DNA of 64,000 nucleotides from Microbacterium sp. zg-B185 (GCF_030246885.1 NZ_CP126739.1:744001-808000), one strand, 5' to 3'; shown: positions 37,663 to 46,969, counted from the stretch's first letter. Program-made: numbers and translations. Notes: a model not told the origin generated them from the letters alone.

Positions 37663-39624
37663 GTGCAGTGGTTCGAATTCATCTGGGCGGCAGTGGCCAC
37701 CCTTCTTCTTCTGGGTGTCATCGGACTTCCGCTCGCCAGGATCATCGGTCTGCGCGGATTCGCCGCCATTGCGATCGCGCCGGCGTTCGCGGTCACCGTG
37801 GTCGGCCTCGCCGCCGTGGTCGCCCCCTGGATCGGCCTACGTTGGTCCGTGCTGCCCGTGCTGCTCGTGGCCATCGTTCTCGGGGGAGCGCTCTTCGCGG
37901 TCCGTTATGCGACGCGTCGCTGGGAACCCGCGCGCGCACCGCGGCGCCCCTTCGACGCCTGGCTGCTCCTGGCCGTAGTCGTTGCAGCAGCCCTGCTCAC
38001 GTACCGAGTCGCGGTGATCGTGGGCAGCCCCGAGAACATCTCGCAGACATTCGACAACATCTTCCATCTCAATGGAATCCGTTTCGTGCTGGACACGGGC
38101 AACGCATCCTCGCTGTGGTTGGGGCACATGACCAACCCCGACGGTGGATTGGCGTTCTACCCCGCAGGGTGGCACGCGCTCGTCGCGCTGGTCGTCCAGA
38201 TCTCCGGCGTGGCAATCCCGGTTGCGGTGAACGGGGTGACCGTGGTCATCTCAGCCGTCCTGTGGCCCCTCGGTGTCCTGCTGCTCGCGCGCACGCTCTT
38301 CGGTCGCTCCCACGTCCTTGCCGTGTCCACCGGCGTGCTCGCTGCCTCACTCCCGGTGTTCCCGATCCTGTTGATGGACTACGGAGTGCTGTATCCCTAC
38401 CAACTGGGGCTCGCGCTGCTTCCGGCCGCCCTCGCCGCGACTCTGAAAGCGCTCGGCCTGGTCGGCGGCAGACGGACAGCGCCCGGACAGTTGTGGTGGA
38501 CCGTGGCAGTTCTCGGCTGTCTCGCCGGCCTGGCGCTCGCGCACCCGGGCGCCATCGTCGCGTGGCTTGCGCTGACCGCTCCCATGGCCGTGGCATTCGC
38601 AGTGCGCAGACTCCGCAGCGCGAAAAGCACGCTGATGCGCTGGGTCGTGGTCGTCTCGTTCGCGGTCTACCTCGTTATCGGCGCCGTGCTTCTGGACACG
38701 CTCAGACCCCCGCTGGAGGCGCGGGGGTGGCCGCCGCAGATGAGCATGCTCGACGCCGTGTGGGACGTGCTGACGATATCCGCGTGGTACCACACGCCCG
38801 CCCTGCTTGCGGCTGTGGCGGTCGCAGCCGGCGTCGTCTGGGCGATCATCGCGCGCTCGGCCCCGGGACTGATCGCGCTCGGGATGTACGTGGTCGTCGC
38901 AATCCTCTACCTGGCGGTTGCGGCACTGCCGCTGCCTGCGCTGCGTGACGCACTCACGGGCGGCTGGTACAACAACTTGCCCCGTGTCGCGGCCCTTCTG
39001 CCGTTCGTGCTGGTGCCCCTCGGTGCCTACGGCGCCGCCTGCACGTGGAGCTGGCTGGGGCGGCGCAGACGGGTGAACAAGCTGTCACGCACACTGCCCC
39101 GCGGGCTCAAGGGCGCCGTCGGGATCGCAGCGACCGCGCTGGCCGTACTCGGACTCCAGGTTTCATCGCTGTCCCCCGTGTGGGTCGCGGAACAGTGGAC
39201 GGGGAGTGTGTTCATCATGGGCCCGGATTCCCCTCTCCTCAGCTCGGACGAAGCGGAGCTTCTCTCGCGGCTCGATGAGCATGTCCCCGCGGGGGTTGCG
39301 GTCGCAGGCAGCCCATGGACGGGGGCGTCATTGGCCTACGCGCTCGCGGACCGTCCAGTGCTGATGCCTCACACACTCATGGAGATCAGCGCCGAGCTCC
39401 GCGCCGTGAACGAGGGGCTGTCCAGCGCGACACCCGATGGCGCCACGTGCCGTGCGATCGATGACCTCGGCGTCGGCTTCGTCCTGGACTTTCCTGGCCC
39501 TGAGGTTCACCCCGGCGAGCACGTGTTTCCGGGCTTGCAGGATCTTGCGGATTCGGGTGCGGTGCGACTGGTTGACCATGAAGGCGATGCGCGCCTGTAT
39601 GCGGTTACCGGCTGTGGATTCTGA
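37663..39624 (+). CDS. DUF6541-like multi-spanning membrane protein, copy 2
   Basis: 653 residues, about 12 hydrophobic helices. The loop 'SPENISQTFDNIFHLNGIRFVLDTGNASS' matches the paralogue at 9355-11310, as do the 'GWYNNLPRVAALLPFVLVPLGAYG' region and the C-terminal 'GVAVAGSPWTGASLAYAL' segment. The GTG at 37663 is set by GAAAGG at 37647-37652, although the frame is open far upstream over rmlA. It is followed by a GT2 and a DUF2304 gene on the same strand, so the same three components recur as at 9355-12397. Role unproven; GT-C-like transferase or polymer handling are guesses. Confidence 0.75.
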   Translation: MQWFEFIWAAVATLLLLGVIGLPLARIIGLRGFAAIAIAPAFAVTVVGLAAVVAPWIGLRWSVLPVLLVAIVLGGALFAVRYATRRWEPARAPRRPFDAWLLLAVVVAAALLTYRVAVIVGSPENISQTFDNIFHLNGIRFVLDTGNASSLWLGHMTNPDGGLAFYPAGWHALVALVVQISGVAIPVAVNGVTVVISAVLWPLGVLLLARTLFGRSHVLAVSTGVLAASLPVFPILLMDYGVLYPYQLGLALLPAALAATLKALGLVGGRRTAPGQLWWTVAVLGCLAGLALAHPGAIVAWLALTAPMAVAFAVRRLRSAKSTLMRWVVVVSFAVYLVIGAVLLDTLRPPLEARGWPPQMSMLDAVWDVLTISAWYHTPALLAAVAVAAGVVWAIIARSAPGLIALGMYVVVAILYLAVAALPLPALRDALTGGWYNNLPRVAALLPFVLVPLGAYGAACTWSWLGRRRRVNKLSRTLPRGLKGAVGIAATALAVLGLQVSSLSPVWVAEQWTGSVFIMGPDSPLLSSDEAELLSRLDEHVPAGVAVAGSPWTGASLAYALADRPVLMPHTLMEISAELRAVNEGLSSATPDGATCRAIDDLGVGFVLDFPGPEVHPGEHVFPGLQDLADSGAVRLVDHEGDARLYAVTGCGF

Positions 39625-39660
39625 TGCACCGCAGATCAAAGAGCCTTCCTGCGCCGTCGG

Positions 39661-39666
39661 TAGAAT
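39661..39666 (+). promoter_or_regulatory. -10 box before the second GT2/DUF2304 unit
   Basis: TAGAAT ends 9 nt before the ATG at 39676. A very short or absent 5' leader is expected; ACGGGA between them is at best a weak ribosome binding site. Confidence 0.35.
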
Positions 39667-39675
39667 GACGGGACC

Positions 39676-40422
39676 ATGACCGAATCGCCCGATCGCGTGC
39701 TGATCATCGTGCCTGCCTGGAACGAAGCCCGGAACGTCGGCCACACGGTGCGCGAGATCCGCGCGGCGAGCCCGCAGTACGATGTCGCGGTCGTGGACGA
39801 CGGATCGACCGACGACACCGCCGAGCTCGCGCGCGCGGCCGGAGCCACCGTCATCTCGATGCCGTTCAACCTGGGTGTGGGGGGCGCGATGCGCACGGGC
39901 TTCACATACGCCCAGCGGCATGGCTACCAGCGGGCCATCCAGGTGGATGCCGACGGCCAGCACAATCCTGCGGACATCGGCAGGGTGCTTGCCGGCCTCG
40001 AGGTCGCTGACATCTCCATCGGGGCCCGCTTCGCGGACGTGGGCGACTACCAGGTGCGCGGACCACGACGATGGGCCATGATCTTCCTCGCCAAGGTGCT
40101 CTCCCGCGTGGCGCGGACACGGCTCACGGACGCGACCAGCGGGTTCCGGGCGGCCGGGCCGCGCGCGATCGCGCAGTACGTGCGCTACTACCCGGCCGAA
40201 TACTTCGGGGACACCCTGGACTCGCTGGTCGCGGCCTGCCACGCGGGACTGACCGTCACCCAGGTTCCGGTGGCGATGCGACCACGCATGCACGGGACCT
40301 CCACGCAGGGCACGATCGGAGCCACGATGTACCTTCTGCGCGCCGTCTTCGCCCTGAGCCTCGCGGTGATGCGCCGAGCGCGGCCGGCGCGGCCCGCGGC
40401 GCTGCAGGAGACGCCGGCATGA
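39676..40422 (+). CDS. GT2 glycosyltransferase paired with DUF2304
   Basis: 248 residues. 'VLIIVPAWNEARNVGHTVREI', 'VVDDGSTDDTAELA', 'NLGVGGAMRTGFTYA', 'VDADGQHNPADI', 'RLTDATSGFRAAGPRAI' and the closing 'RMHGTSTQGTIGATMYLLRAVF'. It is a DPM1-like transferase without its own membrane domain. The stop overlaps the DUF2304 start by 4 bp (ATGA). Paralogue of the product at 11696-12397. Confidence 0.87.
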   Translation: MTESPDRVLIIVPAWNEARNVGHTVREIRAASPQYDVAVVDDGSTDDTAELARAAGATVISMPFNLGVGGAMRTGFTYAQRHGYQRAIQVDADGQHNPADIGRVLAGLEVADISIGARFADVGDYQVRGPRRWAMIFLAKVLSRVARTRLTDATSGFRAAGPRAIAQYVRYYPAEYFGDTLDSLVAACHAGLTVTQVPVAMRPRMHGTSTQGTIGATMYLLRAVFALSLAVMRRARPARPAALQETPA

Positions 40423-40814
40423 TCGTCGTCTTCAGCATCGCGCTGGCTCTGCTGATCCTGGTGATCGTGGTGTGGATGCTTCTCGCACGCAAACTGCGCG
40501 AGAAGTACGCCGTGATGTGGCTGATCATCGGCCTCGCGGTCCTGGTTCTGGGCGTGTTCCCTCAGTTGCTGCTCCGGCTCACCGAGACTCTCGGCGTCCA
40601 GGTTCCCGCCAACCTCCTGTTCTCGCTCGCGATCGTGCTGCTGCTGGGTGTGACGCTGCACCTGTCGTGGGAGCTGTCCCAGGCGGAGGACGAGATCCGG
40701 CGGGTAGCGGAGGAGGCAGCCATCGCGCGAACGGAGATCGCCGCGCTGCACGATCGTGTGGCGGATCTGGAGCGGACCGCCCACCGTCCCGGTCCGGGCG
40801 GAACCGGCGCGTGA
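40419..40814 (+). CDS. DUF2304 small membrane protein, copy 2
   Basis: 131 residues. Three hydrophobic helices ('IALALLILVIVVWML', 'YAVMWLIIGLAVLVLGV', 'NLLFSLAIVLLLGVTLHLSW') are followed by a charged coiled-coil tail ('IARTEIAALHDRVADLER'). ATG at 40419 within the GT2 stop fixes the start. Its own stop overlaps the next GTG by 4 bp. It probably tethers the GT2 to the membrane. Confidence 0.78.
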   Translation: MIVVFSIALALLILVIVVWMLLARKLREKYAVMWLIIGLAVLVLGVFPQLLLRLTETLGVQVPANLLFSLAIVLLLGVTLHLSWELSQAEDEIRRVAEEAAIARTEIAALHDRVADLERTAHRPGPGGTGA

Positions 40815-41752
40815 CCGCAGACGGAGTGTGGGCGGTCGTCACGTCGTATCGCCCCGAGGCCGGACTGCTGCGCGCCCTCACTGCGCTGAGCGACCAGGTC
40901 GACCAGATCGTCGTCGTCGACGACGGCAGCGGTCCGGAAGCGGCGCCGGTTCTGGAAGCGGCGCAGAGCGCGGGCAGCCGAGTCGTCCGGCTCCGTGACA
41001 ACAGCGGCATCGCCGTCGCGCTGAACGCCGGCATCCGCGCCGCGCTGGACCAGGGCGCGCGAGCCGTCGTGACGTTCGATCAGGACTCCGTCGTGCAGGC
41101 CGGCTTTGTCCGCGCCCTGCTGACAGCGCGGGATGCTGTTCGCCGGACCGGGCGGAGGCATGGCCCGGTGGTCCCCGAGTACTTCGCCGACGTGCGCCAA
41201 GTGCACTCCGTCGAACACGACGGCACTCTGGTGGCCCGGCACGCCATCCAGTCCGGCATGCTGCTGGATCGAGAATTGCTCGAGACGGTCGGCCTCATGC
41301 GGGAGGACCTGTTCATCGATCTGGTGGACACGGAATTCGAGCTGCGGTGCGCAGCAGCAGGCCTTCCCACGATCGCCGCTCCGGGTCTCACGCTCGCGCA
41401 CGCCCTGGGTCGTCAGTACGAGCGACGGATGCTCGGTCGCATCGTCCGGCTTCCCGGGATTCCGCCTGTCGTGACGCTGAGCAATCCGTTCCGGTACTAC
41501 TACCGGGTGCGGAACCGCCTCGTCGTCAACCGCGAGTTCTGGCGCGCGCAGTTCGGCTGGGTGGCTCGGGACACGCTGCTGGAAGCGCTTCACTACGGCA
41601 ACGCACTGCTGCTGGCACGGCCCCGCCGCGCGCTGTGGCGACTGTACCTCTCCGCTGCGCGCGACGCCCGCCGACGGCGGATGGGGCGGATGCCGAGTGG
41701 TCTTGCCGAGCTGGCGTCGACGATCAGCTGGGCTGCTCCGCCGGCGGAGTGA
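40811..41752 (+). CDS. GT2 glycosyltransferase (rhamnosyltransferase-like)
   Basis: 313 residues. 'AVVTSYRPEAGLLRALTALSDQVDQIVVVDDGS', 'NSGIAVALNAGI', 'VTFDQDS', 'IDLVDTEFELRCAAAGLPTIAAPGLTLAHALG' and 'NPFRYYYRVRNRLVV' match the rhamnosyltransferase-type GT2 group, in which 'FDQDS' and 'VDTEF' are typical. Rhamnose transfer would fit the rml genes 4 kb away but is unproven. GTG at 40811 overlaps the DUF2304 stop. The 3' end overlaps the convergent flippase gene by 29 bp. Confidence 0.83.
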   Translation: MTADGVWAVVTSYRPEAGLLRALTALSDQVDQIVVVDDGSGPEAAPVLEAAQSAGSRVVRLRDNSGIAVALNAGIRAALDQGARAVVTFDQDSVVQAGFVRALLTARDAVRRTGRRHGPVVPEYFADVRQVHSVEHDGTLVARHAIQSGMLLDRELLETVGLMREDLFIDLVDTEFELRCAAAGLPTIAAPGLTLAHALGRQYERRMLGRIVRLPGIPPVVTLSNPFRYYYRVRNRLVVNREFWRAQFGWVARDTLLEALHYGNALLLARPRRALWRLYLSAARDARRRRMGRMPSGLAELASTISWAAPPAE

Positions 41753-42974
41753 CATCATCGCGCCGGGCGAGCCGCAGCGAGCGGACGGCCGGTATCAGCA
41801 GCACGGCGAACGCCGTCGCCTCCGAGGCGGCAACGCCGAGCGCGACAAGTCCCGCCGAGCCCAGCGTCGAGCCGGTGACCATCGTGACGATACCCACGAT
41901 CGCGGCCGCCAGGGTGGCGGCGAAGACCAGGCGGTAACGGTGGGCAGGGATCAGGACGTTGCGGATCAGCGGGGTCGTCGAGGACAGGAAGAAGAAGGCC
42001 ACTCCGAAGAGCGCACTCGGCAGCGGCGCGGCTGCGACACTCGCCCCGAACAACAACCCGGTCGCCCACGGCCCGAGCAGGCCGATGGCAAGCCCTCCCA
42101 ACAGTCCCAGTGCCACGTGCGAGACGATCGCAAGGCGATGACGACGGTGGCGGTCCGACGCTGCCGGGTCCAGAACCCACGCCTGGAAGGCGTTGCCGAA
42201 GGCGATCACGGCCATGACGGCGATGCGGTACGTGCGATCGGCGGAGGCAAAAGAGCTTGCCTCGGCGGCGTTCAGGCCGGCTGTCGCGATGGGGATCGCT
42301 GTGGAGCCGTAGGCGTTCCCGGTCGCGTCGATGGCGGCGGTGGGCACCAGCGTGCGCAAGACGGTCAACAGGCCGCGGGATCGCACGTCGCCCCGCATCC
42401 CACCGTGGGCCGTGATCCGCGCGTGCGTCGCGAACGCCGGAACGGAGAACGCCAGCAGCAGGATCGGATACCACAGCACCTGACCGGTCAACCCGACGAC
42501 GGGCAGGGAGATGGCCGAGGCAGCGAGCTTGGGCAGTGCGTCGAACAGCATGAGCGCCCGCGGGTTGCCCTGGCCGATGCAGAACCATGCGGGCGTGAAG
42601 CCCCCGATCGTCATCGCGACCGCCACCGCGACGGACTCCAGCCGGTACGAGGGGCCGGAGATCACGAAGGTCGCAAGCGCTGCGGCGGGAACGGCGATCA
42701 CCGAGGTGACCAGCCGGGAGCGGATGCTCTCGTGAAGGATGACCGCACGCTCCTGCACCGAGCTGGTCCGCGCCACCCGCACGGGTCCGACGACGCCCCA
42801 CCCGAACAGCACACCGACCATGCCGAGGATGCCGATCGACTGACCCGCCGAGAAGTTCGCCCATCCGTCGGCGCCGACGACGCGCGAAATCACGGGAAGT
42901 ATGATGAAGGGAGCGAGCGCCGAGAGGATCGGTGCCCCCGTGAAACCCGCGAGCCTGAGCATGAGCGACCGCAT
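41724..42974 (-). CDS. Wzx-like polysaccharide flippase (MOP/MATE superfamily)
   Basis: 416 residues with about 12 membrane helices. 'GAPILSALAPFIILPVISRVVGADGWANFSAGQSI' is the usual N-terminal entry of O-antigen flippases, and 'ADRTYRIAVMAVIAFGNAFQAWVL' lies near the middle. It would flip lipid-linked repeat units for Wzy-type polymerisation. The ATG at 42974 has a TAAACT box ending 8 nt upstream (minus strand 42983-42988) and no good Shine-Dalgarno sequence. Divergent from the GT2 at 43032. Confidence 0.8.
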   Translation of the reverse strand: MRSLMLRLAGFTGAPILSALAPFIILPVISRVVGADGWANFSAGQSIGILGMVGVLFGWGVVGPVRVARTSSVQERAVILHESIRSRLVTSVIAVPAAALATFVISGPSYRLESVAVAVAMTIGGFTPAWFCIGQGNPRALMLFDALPKLAASAISLPVVGLTGQVLWYPILLLAFSVPAFATHARITAHGGMRGDVRSRGLLTVLRTLVPTAAIDATGNAYGSTAIPIATAGLNAAEASSFASADRTYRIAVMAVIAFGNAFQAWVLDPAASDRHRRHRLAIVSHVALGLLGGLAIGLLGPWATGLLFGASVAAAPLPSALFGVAFFFLSSTTPLIRNVLIPAHRYRLVFAATLAAAIVGIVTMVTGSTLGSAGLVALGVAASEATAFAVLLIPAVRSLRLARRDDVTPPAEQPS

Positions 42975-42982
42975 CGGAAGCC

Positions 42983-42988
42983 AGTTTA
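42983..42988 (-). promoter_or_regulatory. -10 box of the Wzx-like gene
   Basis: TAAACT on the minus strand, 8 nt before the ATG at 42974; consistent with a leaderless or nearly leaderless message. Confidence 0.35.
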
Positions 42989-43031
42989 GTGCCGGAGCCC
43001 GCTTTGACGCGTCGAAGGGCGGCCAGGCCCC

Positions 43032-43784
43032 GTGAGTGAGCCCGTGTTCGTCAGCGTCTGCATGGCGACGTACAACGGGTCCGCCTATGTCGAGCACCAG
43101 CTCCGTTCCATCCTCGCCGAGCTGCTTGCGGGCGACGAGGTCGTGGTCGTGGACGACGCGAGCACCGATGACACGGTCGCCGTGGTGGAGGCCGTCGGCG
43201 ACGCCCGGGTGCGCGTCATCCGTCAGCCCGCGAACCGGGGGTACGTGCGCACGTTCGAGACGGCCCTGCTCGCCGCGCAGGGCGAGGTGATCCTGCTCGC
43301 CGATCAGGACGACGAGTGGGTCGCCGGCCGGCGGACGATGCTCGTCTCGGCAGCGCAGGCGGCCGGGGTCGCGGCATCCAATCTGGAGCTGCTCGGAACG
43401 GGGGAGCCGCTGCGCTCGCCGCTGTCGGGGCGACCCTGGCTGCTGCGCGAGGCGACCTCGCGGCAGCGGGTGCGCAATGAGCTTCGCATCCTCGCAGGAG
43501 TGGCACCGTACTTCGGGTGCGCCATGGCGGTGCGGCGGGACATGCTGGCCGCGATCACGCCGTTCCCCGCCTTCTTGACCGAATCGCACGACCTGTGGAT
43601 CGCGACCGTCGCGAACGCGACCGGCCACCTGCGCCACGTCGAGCCGGCCACCGTGCGGCGGCGCGTCCACGCGGCCAATGCGTCCTCGCCGCGCCCGCGC
43701 GGGGTGCGGCGCGCCCTCGGTTCCCGCTGGATGCTGGTGCGCGCCTGGCGCGAGGCGCTGCGGCGTCGCCGCACGCTGGGCTGA
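43032..43784 (+). CDS. GT2 glycosyltransferase
   Basis: 250 residues. 'VSVCMATYNGSAYVEHQLRSIL', 'VVVVDDASTDDTVAVVEAVG', 'NRGYVRTFETALLAA', 'ILLADQDDEWVAGRR' (the D-Q-D-D metal site) and 'FPAFLTESHDLWIATVAN'. This resembles the WfgS/rhamnosyl-type GT2 enzymes. GTG at 43032; GAAGGG lies at 43013-43018. Short form without membrane helices. Convergent with the acyltransferase, with only 3 bp between the two stops. Confidence 0.82.
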   Translation: MSEPVFVSVCMATYNGSAYVEHQLRSILAELLAGDEVVVVDDASTDDTVAVVEAVGDARVRVIRQPANRGYVRTFETALLAAQGEVILLADQDDEWVAGRRTMLVSAAQAAGVAASNLELLGTGEPLRSPLSGRPWLLREATSRQRVRNELRILAGVAPYFGCAMAVRRDMLAAITPFPAFLTESHDLWIATVANATGHLRHVEPATVRRRVHAANASSPRPRGVRRALGSRWMLVRAWREALRRRRTLG

Positions 43785-43787
43785 GCC

Positions 43788-44894
43788 TCACGCCTGCTGG
43801 ATATCGCCCGGGGGACCGACGGGTTCCGGCCGCAGGTGACCGCCGTGCGGCCGGACCCGCAGCATCGCCGGTCGCTCGATCAGCACCCAGCTGAGCCAGG
43901 CCAGCGCGAAGGTGACGATGACGGTGATCAGGATGTAGAGGGGCATGCCGAGCGCGGCACCGCCGACCAGCACGACGAGCTGCTGGACTGGCCACGCGTA
44001 GATGTAGAACCCGTAGGAGACGTCGTTGCGCGCGATCCACGCCGGCTGCGGCACCCACGTCGACAGCGAGAGCAGTCCGTAGGCCAGCAGCGGCGCGGAG
44101 GCCTGCCCGCCCCACCGCGGGATCACCCAGATCAGCAGCACGGCGGCGACGAGCGCCGCGATGCCCAGGATGCGGTTGACCCCCCACTTCTCGATGAGGA
44201 AGAACATGAGCGAGCCGCCGAGGAAGAACGGCAGGAGCCGGGCGAACAGCTCGAAGCTGACGTCCAGGCCGACACGCTGTGCTCCGCCGATGAAGGCGTA
44301 CATCGCGACGCTCAAGAGCCAGAGGACGCCGATGAGGACCGGCGACCGCCGGAACAGCGCGACGAACCCGAGCACCCAGACCACGAGATAGCAGAGGAAT
44401 TCATAGAAGAGCGTCCACAGGGAGCCGTTCCACGCTCCCGGGTACGGAACGCCCTGCAGCGTGGCCCCGATGCTGTAGTGGTCGATGTACAGGGCGAGGT
44501 TGCCCCAGACGTACTGGAACGGCGTGATGGGCGTGGTGAGGAACCCGGCCAACGAGCCCTGCTCGATCAGGAGCGCGATCGGCGCGAACAGGAACGCCGT
44601 CACCATGAGCACCACCACGAACGCGGGATAGATGCGCGCGACACGGTGCAGCAGGTACTCTCCGGGCGAGGTCCGCAGGCGGCTGCGGGTGATCAGGAAG
44701 CCGCTCAGCACGAAGAACCCGCCGACCGCCCAGCCCCCCAGGTTCTCCCCCTGGATGGAGGGGCCGGTGCCCTGCCCTGCGATGTACCAGCTGTGCGCGA
44801 ACAGCACCAGGGCGGCGAGGATCAGGCGGAAGAGGTTGAGGCTGTTCCTGCGGTAGGGGTACGGCGTGCCGCGCAGCGCTGCCGGCAGCGTCAC
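43788..44894 (-). CDS. Acyltransferase 3 family membrane protein (OafA-like)
   Basis: 368 residues, about ten membrane helices. 'NLFRLILAALVLFAHSWYIAG' with the conserved His, 'VGGFFVLSGFLITRSRLR', 'HRVARIYPAFVVVL' and 'YGFYIYAWPVQQLVV' identify the family, which acylates cell-surface glycans. GTG at 44894 overlaps the stop of the SDR gene by 4 bp, so the acyl acceptor may be the sugar made by that enzyme. Second such protein in the window. Confidence 0.83.
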   Translation of the reverse strand: MTLPAALRGTPYPYRRNSLNLFRLILAALVLFAHSWYIAGQGTGPSIQGENLGGWAVGGFFVLSGFLITRSRLRTSPGEYLLHRVARIYPAFVVVLMVTAFLFAPIALLIEQGSLAGFLTTPITPFQYVWGNLALYIDHYSIGATLQGVPYPGAWNGSLWTLFYEFLCYLVVWVLGFVALFRRSPVLIGVLWLLSVAMYAFIGGAQRVGLDVSFELFARLLPFFLGGSLMFFLIEKWGVNRILGIAALVAAVLLIWVIPRWGGQASAPLLAYGLLSLSTWVPQPAWIARNDVSYGFYIYAWPVQQLVVLVGGAALGMPLYILITVIVTFALAWLSWVLIERPAMLRVRPHGGHLRPEPVGPPGDIQQA

Positions 44895-46027
44895 TTCAGC
44901 AGGTTCCGTGAGGCCATCTCGTCGAGGGAGCGCTGGTAGCTGTCATCCTCGATCGGTTCGGTGAGTACCCAGTCCACGAAGCGGGCGACTCCTTCGCGGA
45001 AATCCACGGCGGGGGTGTAGCCCAGGACCTCGCGCAACCGGGTCGTGTCCGCGATGTTGTGGCGGATATCGCCGAGGCGGTAGTTGCCCGACACCCGGGT
45101 GGGCACGCGTGCGCCGAAGGCGGCGAAGAGCGCGTCGACGACCTCGAGCACCGTGGTGGCGGTGCCTGAGCCCACGTTGAAGACTCCACCCGCGGCATCC
45201 GGGTGCGTCGCCGCCCGGAAGGTGGCTTCGACGACGTCATCGATGTAGACGAAGTCGCGGCTCTCCAGTCCGTCCTCGAAGATGTTGATCTCTTTGCCGG
45301 AGCGGACCAGGGTCGAGAAGATCGACAGGATGCCGGTGTACGGGTTCTTGAGGGACTGCCCGGGTCCGTACACGTTCTGATAGCGCAGCGACACCGGTTG
45401 GATGCCGATAGTCGGCGCCACGGTGAGGATCAGCGACTCCTGCATCTGCTTGGTGATGCCGTACACCGACGACGGGTGCAGTTTCGCGTTCTCGTCCGTC
45501 GGGATAACGCTGAGCGGCCCGACCCCCGGGATATGCACGTCGAAGTCTCCGGCCGCCATGTCGGCGTCGGTGCGATGCGAGGGGTAGACGATGGTCCCGT
45601 CCGGCGCGCGGTACGCGCCCTCGCCGTAGATGGAGCGTGACGACGCGATCAGTATCCGCCGCACGGTGTGCGGCTCGTTCGCGAGCAGGTCGAGCAGCTT
45701 GGCGGTCCCGCCGACGTTGGTCTCGGTGTACCGGTCGATCTCGTACATCGACTGGCCGGTGCCGGTCTCGGCCGCCAGGTGCACGACGACCGTCGCACCG
45801 GCGATCGCGCTGCGCAGATCCTCCGTGGAAGTGACCGTTCCGCGGATCACGGTCGCGACCCCGTCAAGGGACCGCAGCAGTGTCGATGTGGTCGCCGGGT
45901 CGTTCCCGTGCACCTGCGGGATCAGCGCATCGAGCACCGTGACCGTGGACCCGGCCTCGACGAAGCGGCGGGCCAGGCGAGTGCCGATGAAGCCGGCTCC
46001 GCCCGTGATGAGCACATGATCGGACAT
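44891..46027 (-). CDS. NAD-dependent sugar-nucleotide epimerase, possibly dTDP-L-rhamnose 4-epimerase
   Basis: 378-residue extended SDR. '[22 protein letters not shown]', 'HLAAETGTGQSMYEIDRYTETNVGGT', catalytic 'ASSRSIYGEGAYRAPDG', 'SSVYGITKQMQE' (YxxxK) and 'RYQNVYGPGQSLKNPYTGILSIF'. The GQSMY/RSIYGEGAY/YGPGQSLKNPYTGI combination is what I associate with dTDP-L-rhamnose 4-epimerases (WbiB type), which make dTDP-6-deoxy-L-talose. With rmlA-B-CD nearby this is reasonable but not certain. The family is longer than GalE because of an insertion around residues 130-175, also seen here. Confidence 0.75.
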   Translation of the reverse strand: MSDHVLITGGAGFIGTRLARRFVEAGSTVTVLDALIPQVHGNDPATTSTLLRSLDGVATVIRGTVTSTEDLRSAIAGATVVVHLAAETGTGQSMYEIDRYTETNVGGTAKLLDLLANEPHTVRRILIASSRSIYGEGAYRAPDGTIVYPSHRTDADMAAGDFDVHIPGVGPLSVIPTDENAKLHPSSVYGITKQMQESLILTVAPTIGIQPVSLRYQNVYGPGQSLKNPYTGILSIFSTLVRSGKEINIFEDGLESRDFVYIDDVVEATFRAATHPDAAGGVFNVGSGTATTVLEVVDALFAAFGARVPTRVSGNYRLGDIRHNIADTTRLREVLGYTPAVDFREGVARFVDWVLTEPIEDDSYQRSLDEMASRNLLK

Positions 46028-46063
46028 GCGGGTGACTCCTGGGATGGGGACCCGCGAGCCGGG

Positions 46064-46954
46064 TCAGAGGGCGACGATGTGCGCCAGGGTCGATTCTATC
46101 CCGGTGCGGTTTCCGCCTCGGAGGACTTTGGGCAGCTCGGTGATCGCATGCAGTCGGGACATCACGCGTGCGCGGGCCGTACACGCCGTGCGACTCCAGC
46201 CGTGGGCCTCCGCGACCCGCCGGGCCTCGGCGTAGTACCTGCGCTCGTCTCGGAACCGCCGCCCGTCCAGCAGCGTCTTCTGCGAGGCGCTGCCGCCGTG
46301 TCTGCGATACGAGAAGGCCAGTGTCGGGTTGTACGCGAGCGTGCCGCCGTCGAAGGCGATGTCCATCAGGAGGGCGAGGTCCTGGATGATCGGCAGTCCT
46401 TCGCGAAAGTCGATGCGCTGAAGGGTCTCAGTGCGGAAGGTGAGAGAAGGCCAGTAGAGCCAGTCGCCGCGGATCAGGCTGGTCGCCATCCGCTCCCCAG
46501 TCAGTACGGCCGTTCCGTCCCCGCCGCGCGGCGCAAGGACACCCTGCTTCACACGATCCGCGAGAGGGTTGACGATCGTGCCGTGCTCGTCGATCACCCG
46601 CACCCCCGGCTGGATGACGTCCGCGTGCGGCACCTTCGTCATTGTGCGGGTGACCACATCGACATAGTTCGGATGCAGCAGATCATCGCAGCCGAGTATC
46701 GCGATGTACTCCGTCGTCGCCCGCCTGATCGCCTCCCGATAGTTCTCCGTGATGCCGAGGTTCACGTCGTTCCGCGTATATGAGACGCGGGCATCGTCCA
46801 GTTCCGCGAAGTAGGCGGGCACCCGCTCGTCCGGGTAGCAGTCGTCGATGACGGTGAGCCGCCAGTCCGGGTTGCGCTGGGCGCGCACCGAATCGACGGT
46901 CTCGTACAACAGCGCCGGGTCGCCCCAGAAGGGCACGAAGATCTCGAGAGTCAT
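46064..46954 (-). CDS. GT2 glycosyltransferase
   Basis: 296 residues. 'LEIFVPFWGDPALLYETVDSVRAQ', 'LTVIDDCYPDERVPAYFAEL', 'NLGITENYREAIRRAT', 'YIAILGCDDLLHPNYVDVV' and 'IIQDLALLMDIAFDGGTLAYNPTLAFSYRRHGGSAS' give a complete GT-A enzyme of the WcaA-like group. TACGCT ends 9 nt before the ATG on the minus strand (46964-46969). It ends 36 bp before the SDR gene and is probably co-transcribed with it and the acyltransferase. Confidence 0.82.
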   Translation of the reverse strand: MTLEIFVPFWGDPALLYETVDSVRAQRNPDWRLTVIDDCYPDERVPAYFAELDDARVSYTRNDVNLGITENYREAIRRATTEYIAILGCDDLLHPNYVDVVTRTMTKVPHADVIQPGVRVIDEHGTIVNPLADRVKQGVLAPRGGDGTAVLTGERMATSLIRGDWLYWPSLTFRTETLQRIDFREGLPIIQDLALLMDIAFDGGTLAYNPTLAFSYRRHGGSASQKTLLDGRRFRDERRYYAEARRVAEAHGWSRTACTARARVMSRLHAITELPKVLRGGNRTGIESTLAHIVAL

Positions 46955-46963
46955 AGCCGTCTC

Positions 46964-46969
46964 AGCGTA
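46964..46969 (-). promoter_or_regulatory. -10 box of the GT2-SDR-acyltransferase operon
   Basis: TACGCT on the minus strand ends 9 nt before the ATG at 46954; no ribosome binding site is obvious in the spacer. Confidence 0.3.
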
